Notes under the pieces: generated by a model | Database searches by the model: none | The model's input: the letters and a program-made list of their open reading frames with translations, nothing else | What the model was told of the DNA's origin: nothing | NCBI GenBank assembly: GCA_021790935.1 | Contig: JAJYFL010000009.1 | Coordinates: forward strand, 14,213 to 78,212 | DNA length: 64,000 nt | Source: a bacterium | GTDB taxonomy: Bacteria; Vulcanimicrobiota; Vulcanimicrobiia; Vulcanimicrobiales; Vulcanimicrobiaceae | Direction: 5' to 3' | Shown: in pieces, positions 15,853-24,915 of the stretch | Layout: each line of letters begins with the position of its first letter | Position numbering within the stretch: position 1 is the first letter of the stretch | Made by a program: the position numbers and the translations under genes

Positions 15853-17983
15853 GCTGCGCCTGGGGATCGACGTCGGCGGAACGTTTACGGACGTCGTTGC
15901 AATCGACGTGCCGACGCGCAGCGTGGTCGCGCGCGTCAAAGTGCCGACCACGCATGCCGCGCCGGAAGGCGTTGCCGCCGGCATCGTGGCAGGCATCGAG
16001 CAGATCTTTGCGCAGAACGTCATCGCGCCGGGCGAGGTCGCGTTCATCGCGCACTCGACCACGCAGGCGACGAACGCGTTGTTGGAAGGCGACGTCGCCG
16101 CCGTCGGGGTCTTGGGCTTGCTGGAGGGCTTGGCGCCGCTGGCGCGCGCGCAGATGCGCTTCCCACGCGTCGATCTGGCGCCGGGGGTGCCGTTTCAGGC
16201 GCATTTCGCGTTTGCGCGCACGATGGACGCGTGCGGCGTGCGGCGCGCCCTGGAGACGCTGGAAAGGCGAGGCGCCGGCGCAGTTGCGGTTTCCGCGGCG
16301 TTCTCGGTGGACCGCCCAGCCGGCGAAGACCACGCCGCCTCCGCCGCCCGGGCGATGGGAATCTACGCCACGGCCGGGCACGAAGTCAGTTCGATGTACG
16401 GCCTGCGAGCGCGAACGCGAACCGCCGCGCTCAATGCCGCGATCCTGCCGCGTATGGTGCAGACGGCTCGTTTGACGCAAGCGGCGGCCGCCCGTGCGGC
16501 GATCGGCGCGCCGCTGATGGTGATGCGCAGCGATGGCGGCGTGATGGACGTGCGCGAGATGGAACGGCGCCCCATTCTCACGCTGCTCTCGGGCCCCGCT
16601 GCCGGCGTCGCGGGCGCGCTGCTGCACGAAAACGTCACCGACGGCATCTTCATCGAAGTCGGCGGAACGAGCGCCGATTGCTCCGCGATCCGGGCGGGCA
16701 TGCCGCAGATGCGTCCGGCGCGTATCGGCGGCCATCGCATCCTGCTGCGCACGCTGGACGTTCGCACGCTCGCGATTGCCGGCGGCAGCATGCTGCGCGT
16801 CGATGCGAGCCGGATCGTCGACGTCGGACCGCGTTCGGCGCACATCGCCGGCCTGAAGTACGCCAGTTTCGTCGCTCCCGAACTCTTTGTGGGCGCGCGC
16901 GTGGAACGCATCGCGCCGAGCGCGCACGATCCGCCCGACTATGCGGCGATCGTCGCGCGCGACGGTACGCGCATCGCGCTTACCCCGACCTGCGCGGCGA
17001 ATCTGCTGGGGTTCGTCCCCGCGGAGGCGTTCGCATACGGGAACGCGGAGTCGGCGCGGCGCGGCTTCGAACTGCTCGCCCAGGCATTAGGCTCGGATGC
17101 GGACGCGCTGGCGCGCGCGTCCCTGGAGATTGCAACGGCGAAGCTGCGGGCAGCCGTCGAGGAACTGATTGCGGATTACGAGCTCGATCGCGAGACGCTC
17201 GTCGTGGTCGGCGGCGGAGGCGGAGCGGCGTCACTGGTGCCGTACATGGCGCACGGCAGCGGGTTCGACTTCCGCTTGGCGCGGGACGCGGAGGTCATCT
17301 CGCCGATTGGCGTCGCACTTGCGCTAGTGCGTGAGGTCGTGGAACGAACGATCGTCGATCCGACCGCTCGCGACATCATGCGAATTCGCCGCGAGGCGCA
17401 GGATGCGGTCGTTGCCGCAGGCGCTTCGCCGGAGCGCGTCGAGATCGCGGTCGAGATCGATCCGCAGCGCAATCTCGTGCGCGCAACCGCCTCAGGCGCG
17501 AGCGAACTGGCGGAAGCCGCTTCGCACGCTGAGCAGAGCGACGAAGAACTACGGCGATCCGCCGTGCGGCTGCTGCGCGCATCGGAAGCTGCCGCCGTTT
17601 CGTGCATCGGCCGGACCGGCGGTTTGACCGTCTTTGAGGCGAAACGGTCGCGCGCGGGGCGTTTGGGACGGCGCGTAACCGTTCGCGACGTGCGCGTGCT
17701 GGATCGTACCGGCGTCGGCCGCTTAGCCCTACGCGATCCGCTGGTGCGTCAGACGACCGCCGCGCAAGCGCAAGCCGTGCTTCGCGACGCCGTGGAAGAG
17801 GCGACCGCGTTCGGGGACGCCGGCCGCGCGCTGCCGGAACTCTATCTTCTCCACGGTTCGCGCATCGCCGACTACTGTGGCCTTGCGGAGGCCGAGCAAG
17901 CCGTCGCACTGGCCGGCGAAGAGCTGGCCGGGCGCGCTCCGGGCGAGCCGGTCGTCATTCTCGCCGCCCACCGGCAGGCGTAA
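15842..17983 (+). CDS. hyuA: Hydantoinase/oxoprolinase family protein, A-subunit type (HyuA-like)
   Basis: A 713-residue ATP-dependent amidohydrolase-type subunit. It opens with the phosphate-binding loop LGIDVGGTFTDVVAID, then HSTTQATNALLEGD, a second ATPase region (LMVMRSDGGVMD, LSGPAAGVAGA, VGGTSADCS) and a glycine-rich LVVVGGGGGAASLVPYMA. The family hydrolyses 5-oxoproline, hydantoins or related rings, normally together with a HyuB subunit. No HyuB is found here: the next gene is a small PH-like protein. The C-terminal 150 residues (from about 560) are not the standard HyuA end and may supply extra function. The ATG at 15842 overlaps the methyltransferase by 11 bp. Confidence 0.85.
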   Translation: MSRKLRLGIDVGGTFTDVVAIDVPTRSVVARVKVPTTHAAPEGVAAGIVAGIEQIFAQNVIAPGEVAFIAHSTTQATNALLEGDVAAVGVLGLLEGLAPLARAQMRFPRVDLAPGVPFQAHFAFARTMDACGVRRALETLERRGAGAVAVSAAFSVDRPAGEDHAASAARAMGIYATAGHEVSSMYGLRARTRTAALNAAILPRMVQTARLTQAAAARAAIGAPLMVMRSDGGVMDVREMERRPILTLLSGPAAGVAGALLHENVTDGIFIEVGGTSADCSAIRAGMPQMRPARIGGHRILLRTLDVRTLAIAGGSMLRVDASRIVDVGPRSAHIAGLKYASFVAPELFVGARVERIAPSAHDPPDYAAIVARDGTRIALTPTCAANLLGFVPAEAFAYGNAESARRGFELLAQALGSDADALARASLEIATAKLRAAVEELIADYELDRETLVVVGGGGGAASLVPYMAHGSGFDFRLARDAEVISPIGVALALVREVVERTIVDPTARDIMRIRREAQDAVVAAGASPERVEIAVEIDPQRNLVRATASGASELAEAASHAEQSDEELRRSAVRLLRASEAAAVSCIGRTGGLTVFEAKRSRAGRLGRRVTVRDVRVLDRTGVGRLALRDPLVRQTTAAQAQAVLRDAVEEATAFGDAGRALPELYLLHGSRIADYCGLAEAEQAVALAGEELAGRAPGEPVVILAAHRQA

Positions 17984-18013
17984 CTTCAGCGCCGGCCTGT
18001 GGTAGCATGAAGC

Positions 18014-18385
18014 ATGCCGCACGTTACCATCGAGAGCGACGCCGTTCAGATTCACCTTTCCACCCCGGACAAGGTGTGGGCACTTCACGGGTCGCTGCAG
18101 ATTCCGCTCGCGCACGTCACGCTTGCGCGCGTCGAGGATGAAAACGGGTGGGCGCACATGTGGCGCAAGCTAGCCGGCACGAGCGCACCCTCGCTAAAGA
18201 TGGCCGGAACGTTCTTCATGCCCGGCGGACTCGCGTTTTTAGACTACGGAGACGGAAAGCACTGCCTGGTCCTGGAGACCACCCACGAAAATTACCGGCA
18301 GATCATCGTGCAGCTCGGCGGCGATCAGGACGCCGATCAGATCGCGTCCGAGATCAATCGCCGCTCAGGCAGTCCGAGCGGTTAG
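18014..18385 (+). CDS. Small conserved protein, bacterial PH-like fold suspected
   Basis: A 123-residue soluble protein. It has a beta-rich pattern (VTIESDAVQIHL, KVWALHGSLQIPLAHV, GGLAFLDYGDGKHCLVLET) ending in a helix (YRQIIVQLGGDQDADQIASEI), which fits proteins annotated as bacterial PH-like domains. The function is unknown. The ATG is preceded by AGCATGAAGC without a strong ribosome binding site. A decayed relative of its second half lies near 24.3 kb. It is the last gene of the plus-strand run and converges with the secreted-protein operon. Confidence 0.7.
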   Translation: MPHVTIESDAVQIHLSTPDKVWALHGSLQIPLAHVTLARVEDENGWAHMWRKLAGTSAPSLKMAGTFFMPGGLAFLDYGDGKHCLVLETTHENYRQIIVQLGGDQDADQIASEINRRSGSPSG

Positions 18386-18418
18386 TCTACTCGTTCGCCT
18401 GCGATGAGCGCGTTAGCG

Positions 18419-18919
18419 CTATTTGTTCGTGAACGTGAGGTTGACGTCCCAGTCGTAGATGTAGTCAACGCCCGGCGTCTGGTCGTGCACGTTGCGCAAA
18501 TGAAACGTCCAATACGTTACATGATGCGCCCCCGGTAACTTCGGCGGCGCCACGAGGCCGGTTTGCAGATGCGCGCCGAAGCCGCCGGTCGCGCACATCG
18601 GACCCGAGCTCTCTCCGCCGCCGAGCAGCTGCCCCGGCATGACGAGCATGCCCAGGAACTCCTTCTGCGCCGTTGCGGTGAGATAAATCGAACCGGAGAC
18701 GGGCGTCGTGGCATCTCCGTAGTGAGCGGTGCATGGCGGTTCCGTTCCGCGTACGCTGTATTCGGCGGGCGCTTCGTATCCGAGGATTCCGCCGTTGACG
18801 TTCACTGGCGCGTTGTGCGCGCGCTGCACGTATACGCCGGTCGCGCCCGAGTCGGTGTTGCGCACGTGCACGGTTATCGTGCCGTTCATCAGGATGGTCA
18901 ATAGCAGGGGTGCGAACAT
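18419..18919 (-). CDS. Secreted protein of unknown function
   Basis: A 166-residue protein with a short hydrophobic N-terminus (MFAPLLLTILMNG) that could be a weak signal peptide. The rest is beta-rich with Gly/Thr-rich stretches and three Cys in the mature part. No family is recognised. The ATG follows the upstream gene's TAA by one base, so the two are co-translated. It is the last gene of the minus-strand secreted set. Confidence 0.65.
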   Translation of the reverse strand: MFAPLLLTILMNGTITVHVRNTDSGATGVYVQRAHNAPVNVNGGILGYEAPAEYSVRGTEPPCTAHYGDATTPVSGSIYLTATAQKEFLGMLVMPGQLLGGGESSGPMCATGGFGAHLQTGLVAPPKLPGAHHVTYWTFHLRNVHDQTPGVDYIYDWDVNLTFTNK

Positions 18920-18920
18920 C

Positions 18921-19469
18921 TTACGGGCTCACGACGGGATGCAACAAGCGATAGACCGGCGGGTAGCCGGGGTCGTTGTTCGCCGTGTACTTCAGAATGA
19001 GCTTGACGAGCGGGTTGCCTTTCGTCGGCCGCGGAACGTTCGCAATCGTGTAGTAGACCGTAATGCCCTGCCCCGGGAAGACTTTTCTGCTCGTGAGCGG
19101 GTTACCGGTCTTGGAGAACGGGGTTTGATCGCCGTCCGCCATCGTGCCGTCGTTGTAGAGTGCGGTGACGGTCAAGTTTGGAGCCCAGTCTTCTTCGCTT
19201 TGCGTGTTCTTCGCGGGAACCTCGAAGACGAGATAGCCGTTGGGCGCGGTGGCCGTTCCGGCGTAGCTCGAGGCGCCTTGCGCGAACGGGTCCGTCGCAG
19301 GTACCCAGCGGATCGCCTTGATGCGATAGTTGTATCCGGTGATGTGGAACTGTTGGTTCATCTTGACGATGTCGCCCTTCATTTGGCCCCTTCCCGGTAC
19401 GCTGGGCGCGGCGAGGGCAACGGAGGACGATAAGACGAACGCGGCGAGAAACGTGAAAATCCGAGTCAT
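18921..19469 (-). CDS. Secreted protein of unknown function
   Basis: A 182-residue protein with a clear signal peptide (MTRIFTFLAAFVLSSSVALA, cleavage near residue 20-21). The mature part has KMNQQFHITGYNYRIKAIRW and GYLVFEVPAKNTQ, a pattern like DUF4352-type immunoglobulin-like extracellular domains, but this is weak. A plausible ribosome binding site AGGAGC lies upstream of the ATG. A 74-bp gap separates it from the next gene upstream, so it could have its own promoter. Confidence 0.7.
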   Translation of the reverse strand: MTRIFTFLAAFVLSSSVALAAPSVPGRGQMKGDIVKMNQQFHITGYNYRIKAIRWVPATDPFAQGASSYAGTATAPNGYLVFEVPAKNTQSEEDWAPNLTVTALYNDGTMADGDQTPFSKTGNPLTSRKVFPGQGITVYYTIANVPRPTKGNPLVKLILKYTANNDPGYPPVYRLLHPVVSP

Positions 19470-19543
19470 GTGCGTGCTCCTGTGAATCGATCTGTCTTGT
19501 TATGGTCGGGCGATGCCCTACGCTTTTTCGGCAGCGGGAGTGC

Positions 19544-20233
19544 CTAATCTGGTAGCAAGCGCGAGTGCTTAGTCGGGCACGAGCCGACCTTCGGCGGAAC
19601 GCCGATAGGCTGCGCCCACCATTTTAACACCGAACCGCGGTAGACGTTGCTGCCGCACAACACGTTGCCGTTCGTGGGCAGGGGTCCGCTCGCGGAACCG
19701 TACCGGATGAGCCGGCTCGAGGCGGAGGTCTTGTGCGTTCCTCCCCAACCGCCGCAAGGCGGGTTCGGCGGATAAGTCTCGGTGCCCTTAAGATTCACGT
19801 CACCTCCCGGCATGACGAGCAAGTAGCCCTTCGGCGAAACGTGCATCATAAATTGCGCGTGCGCGCTCGCTCCCTGCAGGTGGCGGCTGACGTCTTCGCA
19901 CTGCGCGTCGGGTCCGCTGATACCGCGAACTTGGCTGCGTTCCATGGCGCGATAGTTCGCGGTTCCGGAATAGTAGGTGACGGTCCATTTTCGAGTGTAT
20001 GGCGCCAGCACGGCCGCATTGTAATGCACCTTGAATTGTACGTGCATCCCCGCGCTATGCGTGCTTTCGGTCTTTGCGTTGCTCGAGTGCTCATGCTCGG
20101 TGTAGGTGATCCAACCCGTGTAGCCGGATACGCTTTGCCACTGCGTGTGCGTTTGCGCTGAAGCCGGCAACGTCAAAACAGAAGCAAGCGCGCAGATGCA
20201 GATGCACGAGCCGTATTTCAGTGGTGCTTTCAC
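19544..20233 (-). CDS. Secreted protein of unknown function
   Basis: A 229-residue protein with a signal peptide (CICICALASVLTLPASAQ). The start is a GTG that overlaps the upstream stop (GTGA). The mature part has several Cys (CEDVS, PPCGGWGG, VLCGSN, VGSCPTKH), which could form disulfides, and a region ASAHAQFMMHVSPKGYLLVMPGG. No family is recognised. It is translationally coupled to the propeller lipoprotein, which suggests a shared envelope role. Confidence 0.65.
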   Translation of the reverse strand: MKAPLKYGSCICICALASVLTLPASAQTHTQWQSVSGYTGWITYTEHEHSSNAKTESTHSAGMHVQFKVHYNAAVLAPYTRKWTVTYYSGTANYRAMERSQVRGISGPDAQCEDVSRHLQGASAHAQFMMHVSPKGYLLVMPGGDVNLKGTETYPPNPPCGGWGGTHKTSASSRLIRYGSASGPLPTNGNVLCGSNVYRGSVLKWWAQPIGVPPKVGSCPTKHSRLLPD

Positions 20234-21339
20234 GGCACGATCCCGATGCCGCCGGCGTACGTGACTCCCGTGAGGGTGCGGATTGGCGTCTGTGTCGACG
20301 AAGTTACGGGGACAAAAACGTAGACCGCATTACTCGAATTAGAACTGGCCACGTAGAAATCATTTGACGAGTCGACCGCAATCGTTGCCTGATTGATCGA
20401 GAATCCGATGCTGTTGCCGCTGAGCGTCGCGGCGGGAGCTACGTTCCCGTTCGAGCCCGGAGCGAAGACGGAGATCGTGTTGTTCGCGGAGTTGCCGACG
20501 TAGATGCGCCCGGTCGAATCGACGGCGAGCCCCTCGGGGCCATCCAGTGCGCTCGACGAACTGGTGATTGTGGCTATCGGCGCCGCATCGATCGTTCCGC
20601 TGCCCGCTATGGAGGCGGCGGAATACTCCGTGATGCTGCTGGGGATATTTGCGTTGAGCACGTAGAGGTTGCCGCTGCCGTCGAATGCGGCCTGGTAGGG
20701 ATAGTTGATCTGCGTGCTGCTGCCGGAGATCTGCTTGATCGGAGCGGCACTGCCGTTCGCTCCCGGAGCGAAGAAGTCCACGAGGTTGTGGTTGTAATCC
20801 GTGACCACGAGATTGTCGCTCGGGTCGATCGCGAGCCCCCAGCCTGCCGTTACGGTCGTGAGCGTGGTCGATGGCGTTGCGCTTCCGGTTGCACCGTATG
20901 CGAAGGAGATAATGCCGCCGGAGGTCACGACGTAAACGCGGCCGGTAGCATCAACGGTAATGCCCGGTATGTAGCTGTTCGAAGAGAACGTAAACGAGCT
21001 CACCGGCGTGGCGGCGCCGTTTGCGTTCGGGGCGAACGCGTCGATGCCGTACGGTGACGCACCATTGGTTAAGACGTACGTGGTCCCGGACGTAGGCGCA
21101 GGCCCGGAGGTGGGCGTTGGTGTGGGCGTTGGCGTGGGCGAGGCCGTGGGCGTGGGCGTGGGCGAGGCCGTGGGCGTGGGCGTTGGCGAGGCCGTGGCCG
21201 AGGGCGCGGCCGAGGGCGCGGCCGTGGGCGGGGCTACCCGGACCCGCGGAGCGACCCTTCCGCCGCCGCAACTCGCGAGCAATGCGCCGCAGCAGCAGAG
21301 GGAAAACAAGAACCCCGGGACGTTCAACAGGCGTCTCAT
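20230..21339 (-). CDS. Lipoprotein with NHL/SMP-30-like beta-propeller
   Basis: A 369-residue protein with a lipobox (ALLASCGG, Cys near residue 24). A low-complexity linker of Thr/Pro/Ala/Ser repeats covers about residues 48-85. A six-bladed-type propeller follows, with repeated phrases such as ITVDATGRVYVVTSGG, LAIDPSDNLVVTDYN, AAFDGSGNLYVLN and LAVDSTGRIYVGNSA. Such propellers often act as binding platforms; no catalytic residues can be named. It is probably displayed on the cell surface through the flexible linker. It lies 46 bp downstream of the SARP-type regulator and is coupled to the secreted protein after it. Confidence 0.82.
   Translation of the reverse strand: MRRLLNVPGFLFSLCCCGALLASCGGGRVAPRVRVAPPTAAPSAAPSATASPTPTPTASPTPTPTASPTPTPTPTPTSGPAPTSGTTYVLTNGASPYGIDAFAPNANGAATPVSSFTFSSNSYIPGITVDATGRVYVVTSGGIISFAYGATGSATPSTTLTTVTAGWGLAIDPSDNLVVTDYNHNLVDFFAPGANGSAAPIKQISGSSTQINYPYQAAFDGSGNLYVLNANIPSSITEYSAASIAGSGTIDAAPIATITSSSSALDGPEGLAVDSTGRIYVGNSANNTISVFAPGSNGNVAPAATLSGNSIGFSINQATIAVDSSNDFYVASSNSSNAVYVFVPVTSSTQTPIRTLTGVTYAGGIGIVP
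21102..21234. repeat. Minisatellite coding the Thr/Pro linker of the propeller lipoprotein
   Basis: Imperfect tandem repeats of 6-bp (GTGGGC/GTTGGC type on the plus strand) and of an 18-24-bp higher-order unit ending GAGGCC. They encode TPTPTASP-type peptides. Slippage in multiples of three bases would change linker length without breaking the frame. Confidence 0.8.
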
Positions 21340-21385
21340 GCCACCAGTCTAGCCCCGCGGCGTTCTCGCGGCGTCTAAAAAGCGT

Positions 21386-24229
21386 CTAAACCGGGACGAC
21401 GGCCTCGTTTCGGGCGGCTTCGATCTCCGAGCGCGCGATCGCGAGCGCATCGCGAAGCGGCATCGCCGCGCTCGTGCGCGGTATCGCGGGCATGCGCGAA
21501 AGTAACGAAAGTTTTCTTTCGTAGACGGCCCGTTCCGGACGCTGCAGGGGGATGCGCAGCTCCGTTCTGGCGCGTGCCGCCGCCGCCATAAGGCACCGCG
21601 ACGACGCGCGCCGGCCACGCAAACCGCTCAGGATGCTCGCCGTTTCAAGAATGCAAATCAACGCATCTTTATCGCCGATCTCTTGCGCGATCGCGAGCGA
21701 CTCGCCGAGTATTGGCGCGACGCTTGCACTTTCACCGAGCAGCAGCCGCGCGTCCGCATGCTGCTGAAGCATGTACGCGACGAACTGCCGGTTCCCCGCA
21801 CTTCGGCTGCGTTCGGCGCTTTCGTTGAAGGCCTCAATCGCGACCGGAAGGTTTCCCTCATACAGCGCGCATAGACCGAGATTCCCGACGACGACGCCTG
21901 CGTTGCGCTCGTCGCCCGCGATTTCAAAGAATGCCAGCGCCTGTTCGAACGCGTCTCGCGCCCCCGTGGAGTCGCCGTGGTTCAGGGCAATCGATCCGAG
22001 CGTGTTTCGCGCGTGCGCGATGCCCGCATCGTCCTCCAATCGCAACTGCACGGAAAGGGCTTCGTTGGCGAGATCTTGCGCTCGAACGAGATCCCCTTGC
22101 TTCATCGCGCTGAACGCCACGGCGAAAAGCGCATCGGCATAGAGGTGACGGTCCTCCAGCGAGCGCGCTAGTTCTAGCGCTTGCTCGTAGAGCGCGCGGG
22201 CTTCTTCATAATCGCCGGAGATTCGCGCCAAACTGGCGAGCCGGTGCAGCACGTGCGCGCGGTACATGGGCGTATCGGCGGTCAGCGAGAGCGCCTGCAT
22301 CAGCCAGTTGCGCCCCAGGGTCCAAAGGCCGGATTCTCGCCAGAATCGCCACAGCGCGAGAGCAACCTGCACGCCGCGCTGCACGTCGCGCCGCTCCGCC
22401 AGCAGATAGCGCAACGCGGCGTCAAAATTAGATTGTTCGATCGAAAAGCGCGCTAGCGCATCGCGCCAGGCCGGGTACTCGCGCTGGCTCTCCAGATCGA
22501 GCGCGAACGCCGCATAGTACTGCGCGTGGCCCCTGCGCAGACGCTCCTCGCGGTCGCCCTCATTTAGCCGCCGGGCGTGCTCGCGCACGATCTCCAGGCA
22601 GCTGTAGCGCGCCGGCTCCGACGACAGATCGGCCGAGACGAGCGAGGTATCGCCGAGCTCCGCCAGCAACTCGAGCGTCTCCGATGGCGAGGCGGGTTCG
22701 TCGAAACAGACGTTTTGTGCGGCTTCGAGCGTCCAGCCGCCGGAGAAGACCGCTATGCCGCGATACAGAGCGCGTGCAGGTTCGCTCAAGGATTCATAGC
22801 TCCAGGCAAGCGCGGACGCAAGCGGTCCTTCCGGTTTCCGCGCCGCGTGCGCTCGCAGCAGTTCCTCGAGGGAGCACGATTCCAGACGCGCCGCAGCGAG
22901 TTCCAAGGCGAGCGGCACACCCTCGAGCCGAGCGCACAGCTGCGCGACGATCTTCGCATTCTGCGGTGTCGGAGCGAAGGACTTGCTTGCGCCGCGGGCG
23001 CGATCGACGAAGAGCGCTTCCGCGTCGCGCGGAGAGAGCGGATCGACCCGCCAAATCGTCTCTCCCTCCATATGCAGCGGCGTGCGCCCGATCGCGAGGA
23101 TACGGACCTCTCGGCACGCCGTGAGTATCTCACGAGCGAGTGTGCGCAGCGGCTCCACGAAGCGTTCGCATCCGTCGAAAACCAGCAGCGCGCGAGCGTT
23201 GCGCAGGCGCGAGGCCGGCGATTCATGCAATGCCGGGATGCCGTCAGAACTGCGTAGCGTACCTGAAAGGATGCTCGCGATCTCCGCGTCGTCGTCCCGG
23301 CCGGTCAGGTCGACGTACCATATGCCGCTATCGAAGCGGTAGGCTGCATTCTCCGCCACATGCAGCGCGAGCCGCGTCTTCCCGACGCCGCCGATGCCCG
23401 CGATCGTGAGCAGGCGCGTATGTTTGAGGCGACGGCCCAACTCCTCGACTTCCGCCTCTCTGCCGACGAACGGCGTGATCGCAGCGGGCAGATTACCGGC
23501 AGCCGTCTGCAGGGTGCCGTTTTCTTCGATGAGTTCCTTGAGGCGAATCGTCTCGGGCGATGGCGAGATGTTGTACGTCTCCTGCAGGCGTTTCGAAAAG
23601 TCCGCATAGAGATCGAGCGCGCCGCAGCGTTCTCCGGTCTGCTGGCGCAAGCGCATGATCGTGCGCACGTAGTGCTCGCGCCACGGTTCGAGCTGCAGGA
23701 GGCGATCCGCGTGCGCAATCGCGAGCGTCAGGTCGCGGCGATCCATGGCGCGTGCCAGCAGCCGTTCCAACACCTCCAGGTACCGCTCGTACAGCCGGCG
23801 GCGCTCGGGCAAGATCCACTCCTCGTCGTAGCCGCAGAGCAGTTCGCCCGTGTAGAGACGCCTCGCAGATTCGAGCTGCGCCTCGTCGGCGTCGGCCGTG
23901 CCGAGTCGCTTGAAATCGTGCACGTCGCATTGCAGCGTTCGCCGGGAATTGAGCCGGATCGCGGCGCCGTCGCGCGCGACCCAAGGCTCGCCGTGCTCTG
24001 CCGGAAGCGCCCGTTCGAGGTAAAAGATGTGGCGCCGCAGGTTCGTGCGCGCTTGCGCATCGGCGACGTCCGGCCATAGTGCGAACGCGGCGGCGTCGCG
24101 CTCGATCGGCGTGCCCCCCGCGAGCACGAGATAAGCCAGGAGCGGCAGAGTTTTCGGTGGAGCGCTCCACGGGAGGGGCTCGCCCGCGTAGCTCAAACGC
24201 GGCCGGCCGAAGAGCGTGGCCGTGAGCAT
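21386..24229 (-). CDS. SARP/AfsR-like transcriptional regulator (wHTH-BTAD-NB-ARC-TPR)
   Basis: A 947-residue regulator. The N-terminal OmpR-type winged helix (about 1-95) is followed by a bacterial transcriptional activation domain (about 100-245; NLRRHIFYLERALP marks the hinge). The STAND-type ATPase has the P-loop IAGIGGVGKTRLAL near residue 280 and a Walker B-like ALLVFDGCE. C-terminal helices from about 600 on are TPR repeats (YRAHVLHRLASLARISGDYE, ARNTLGSIALNHGD). The class is known from LAL/AfsR-type activators that respond to a ligand through the TPR part. The propeller lipoprotein and secreted genes directly downstream are the likely targets or at least cotranscribed. Confidence 0.92.
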   Translation of the reverse strand: MLTATLFGRPRLSYAGEPLPWSAPPKTLPLLAYLVLAGGTPIERDAAAFALWPDVADAQARTNLRRHIFYLERALPAEHGEPWVARDGAAIRLNSRRTLQCDVHDFKRLGTADADEAQLESARRLYTGELLCGYDEEWILPERRRLYERYLEVLERLLARAMDRRDLTLAIAHADRLLQLEPWREHYVRTIMRLRQQTGERCGALDLYADFSKRLQETYNISPSPETIRLKELIEENGTLQTAAGNLPAAITPFVGREAEVEELGRRLKHTRLLTIAGIGGVGKTRLALHVAENAAYRFDSGIWYVDLTGRDDDAEIASILSGTLRSSDGIPALHESPASRLRNARALLVFDGCERFVEPLRTLAREILTACREVRILAIGRTPLHMEGETIWRVDPLSPRDAEALFVDRARGASKSFAPTPQNAKIVAQLCARLEGVPLALELAAARLESCSLEELLRAHAARKPEGPLASALAWSYESLSEPARALYRGIAVFSGGWTLEAAQNVCFDEPASPSETLELLAELGDTSLVSADLSSEPARYSCLEIVREHARRLNEGDREERLRRGHAQYYAAFALDLESQREYPAWRDALARFSIEQSNFDAALRYLLAERRDVQRGVQVALALWRFWRESGLWTLGRNWLMQALSLTADTPMYRAHVLHRLASLARISGDYEEARALYEQALELARSLEDRHLYADALFAVAFSAMKQGDLVRAQDLANEALSVQLRLEDDAGIAHARNTLGSIALNHGDSTGARDAFEQALAFFEIAGDERNAGVVVGNLGLCALYEGNLPVAIEAFNESAERSRSAGNRQFVAYMLQQHADARLLLGESASVAPILGESLAIAQEIGDKDALICILETASILSGLRGRRASSRCLMAAAARARTELRIPLQRPERAVYERKLSLLSRMPAIPRTSAAMPLRDALAIARSEIEAARNEAVVPV

Positions 24230-24294
24230 CGTGCCGGGGCATTCCCGCGCCGCCGGCCCCCTTCCTTGCGGAGCAAATCGGGGACCGCACGACG

Positions 24295-24377
24295 CACGTT
24301 GGCGTTCTTAGATTACGGCGGCGAGAAGATCTGCCTCCAGACCATCGTGGAGCTCGGCCGCAAGCAGGATCGGTCCG
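24295..24377 (+). pseudogene. Remnant of a second copy of the small PH-like gene
   Basis: Plus-strand translation gives LAFLDYGGEKICLQ followed by TIVELGRKQDRSA. It matches LAFLDYGDGKHCLV and QIIVQLGGDQDAD of the intact gene at 18014-18385, with about 24 nt missing between the blocks. No start or stop fits, so it is a decayed fragment. It fills most of the 155-bp gap between the PadR and SARP genes. Confidence 0.6.
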
Positions 24378-24384
24378 CAATGCG

Positions 24385-24912
24385 TCAAGGCGGAGCCCGG
24401 CGCGCAGGATTTGTTGGTGTGTCGGCAAGCAATTGATAGACTTGTCTCGTGGCGTTCGAGATGATCTCAATCAGCTGCGGGGCGTTGTCTGAGCCCGCTC
24501 CCATCGCTTGCTGCAGCGCCGTCATAAATCGATCCGAGTGGTCAAGCATCTCTGTCTTCGTCTCAGCCGCATCAAAAGCAACGAAGGGGGACCGTTCGGC
24601 TGAGGACTTTTCGTGTGCGGTCCGCGCAAGCGCGGGGAGGCTTCGTCGCCCTGCGTCGGTGAGCGAATAAACCTTCCTCCGTCCCTCAACCGTGTATTCG
24701 ATTAAGCCATCCTTTCGTAGTTGCTCAAGGGTAGGATAAATCGTGCCTGTCCCCGGGGGGCTGCCGATGGCAGGACGGTTTCCGCGAAAAAAGCGCATGA
24801 TACCATAGCCATGGCGGGGTCCGTCCGACAGGAGGTGGAGAATCGCCAGGCCCCACCACCCCACGTCATCGATCGCCTGCCGTCTCTTTCCAGATGGACC
24901 CATTGCCAACAC
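24385..24912 (-). CDS. PadR family transcriptional regulator
   Basis: A 175-residue regulator with the PadR winged helix at about residues 18-100 (LAILHLLSDGPRHGYGIMR, GTIYPTLEQLRKDGLIEY, RRKVYSLTDAGRR) and a C-terminal helical dimerisation arm. The family represses its own and neighbouring genes and often senses small hydrophobic or phenolic ligands. The C-terminus ends in a Pro/Arg-rich stretch. The ATG at 24912 has the palindromic AT-rich operator candidate directly upstream; a second ATG (MGPSGK) 9 nt later is possible. Confidence 0.88.
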   Translation of the reverse strand: MLAMGPSGKRRQAIDDVGWWGLAILHLLSDGPRHGYGIMRFFRGNRPAIGSPPGTGTIYPTLEQLRKDGLIEYTVEGRRKVYSLTDAGRRSLPALARTAHEKSSAERSPFVAFDAAETKTEMLDHSDRFMTALQQAMGAGSDNAPQLIEIISNATRQVYQLLADTPTNPARRAPP

Positions 24913-24915
24913 TCC

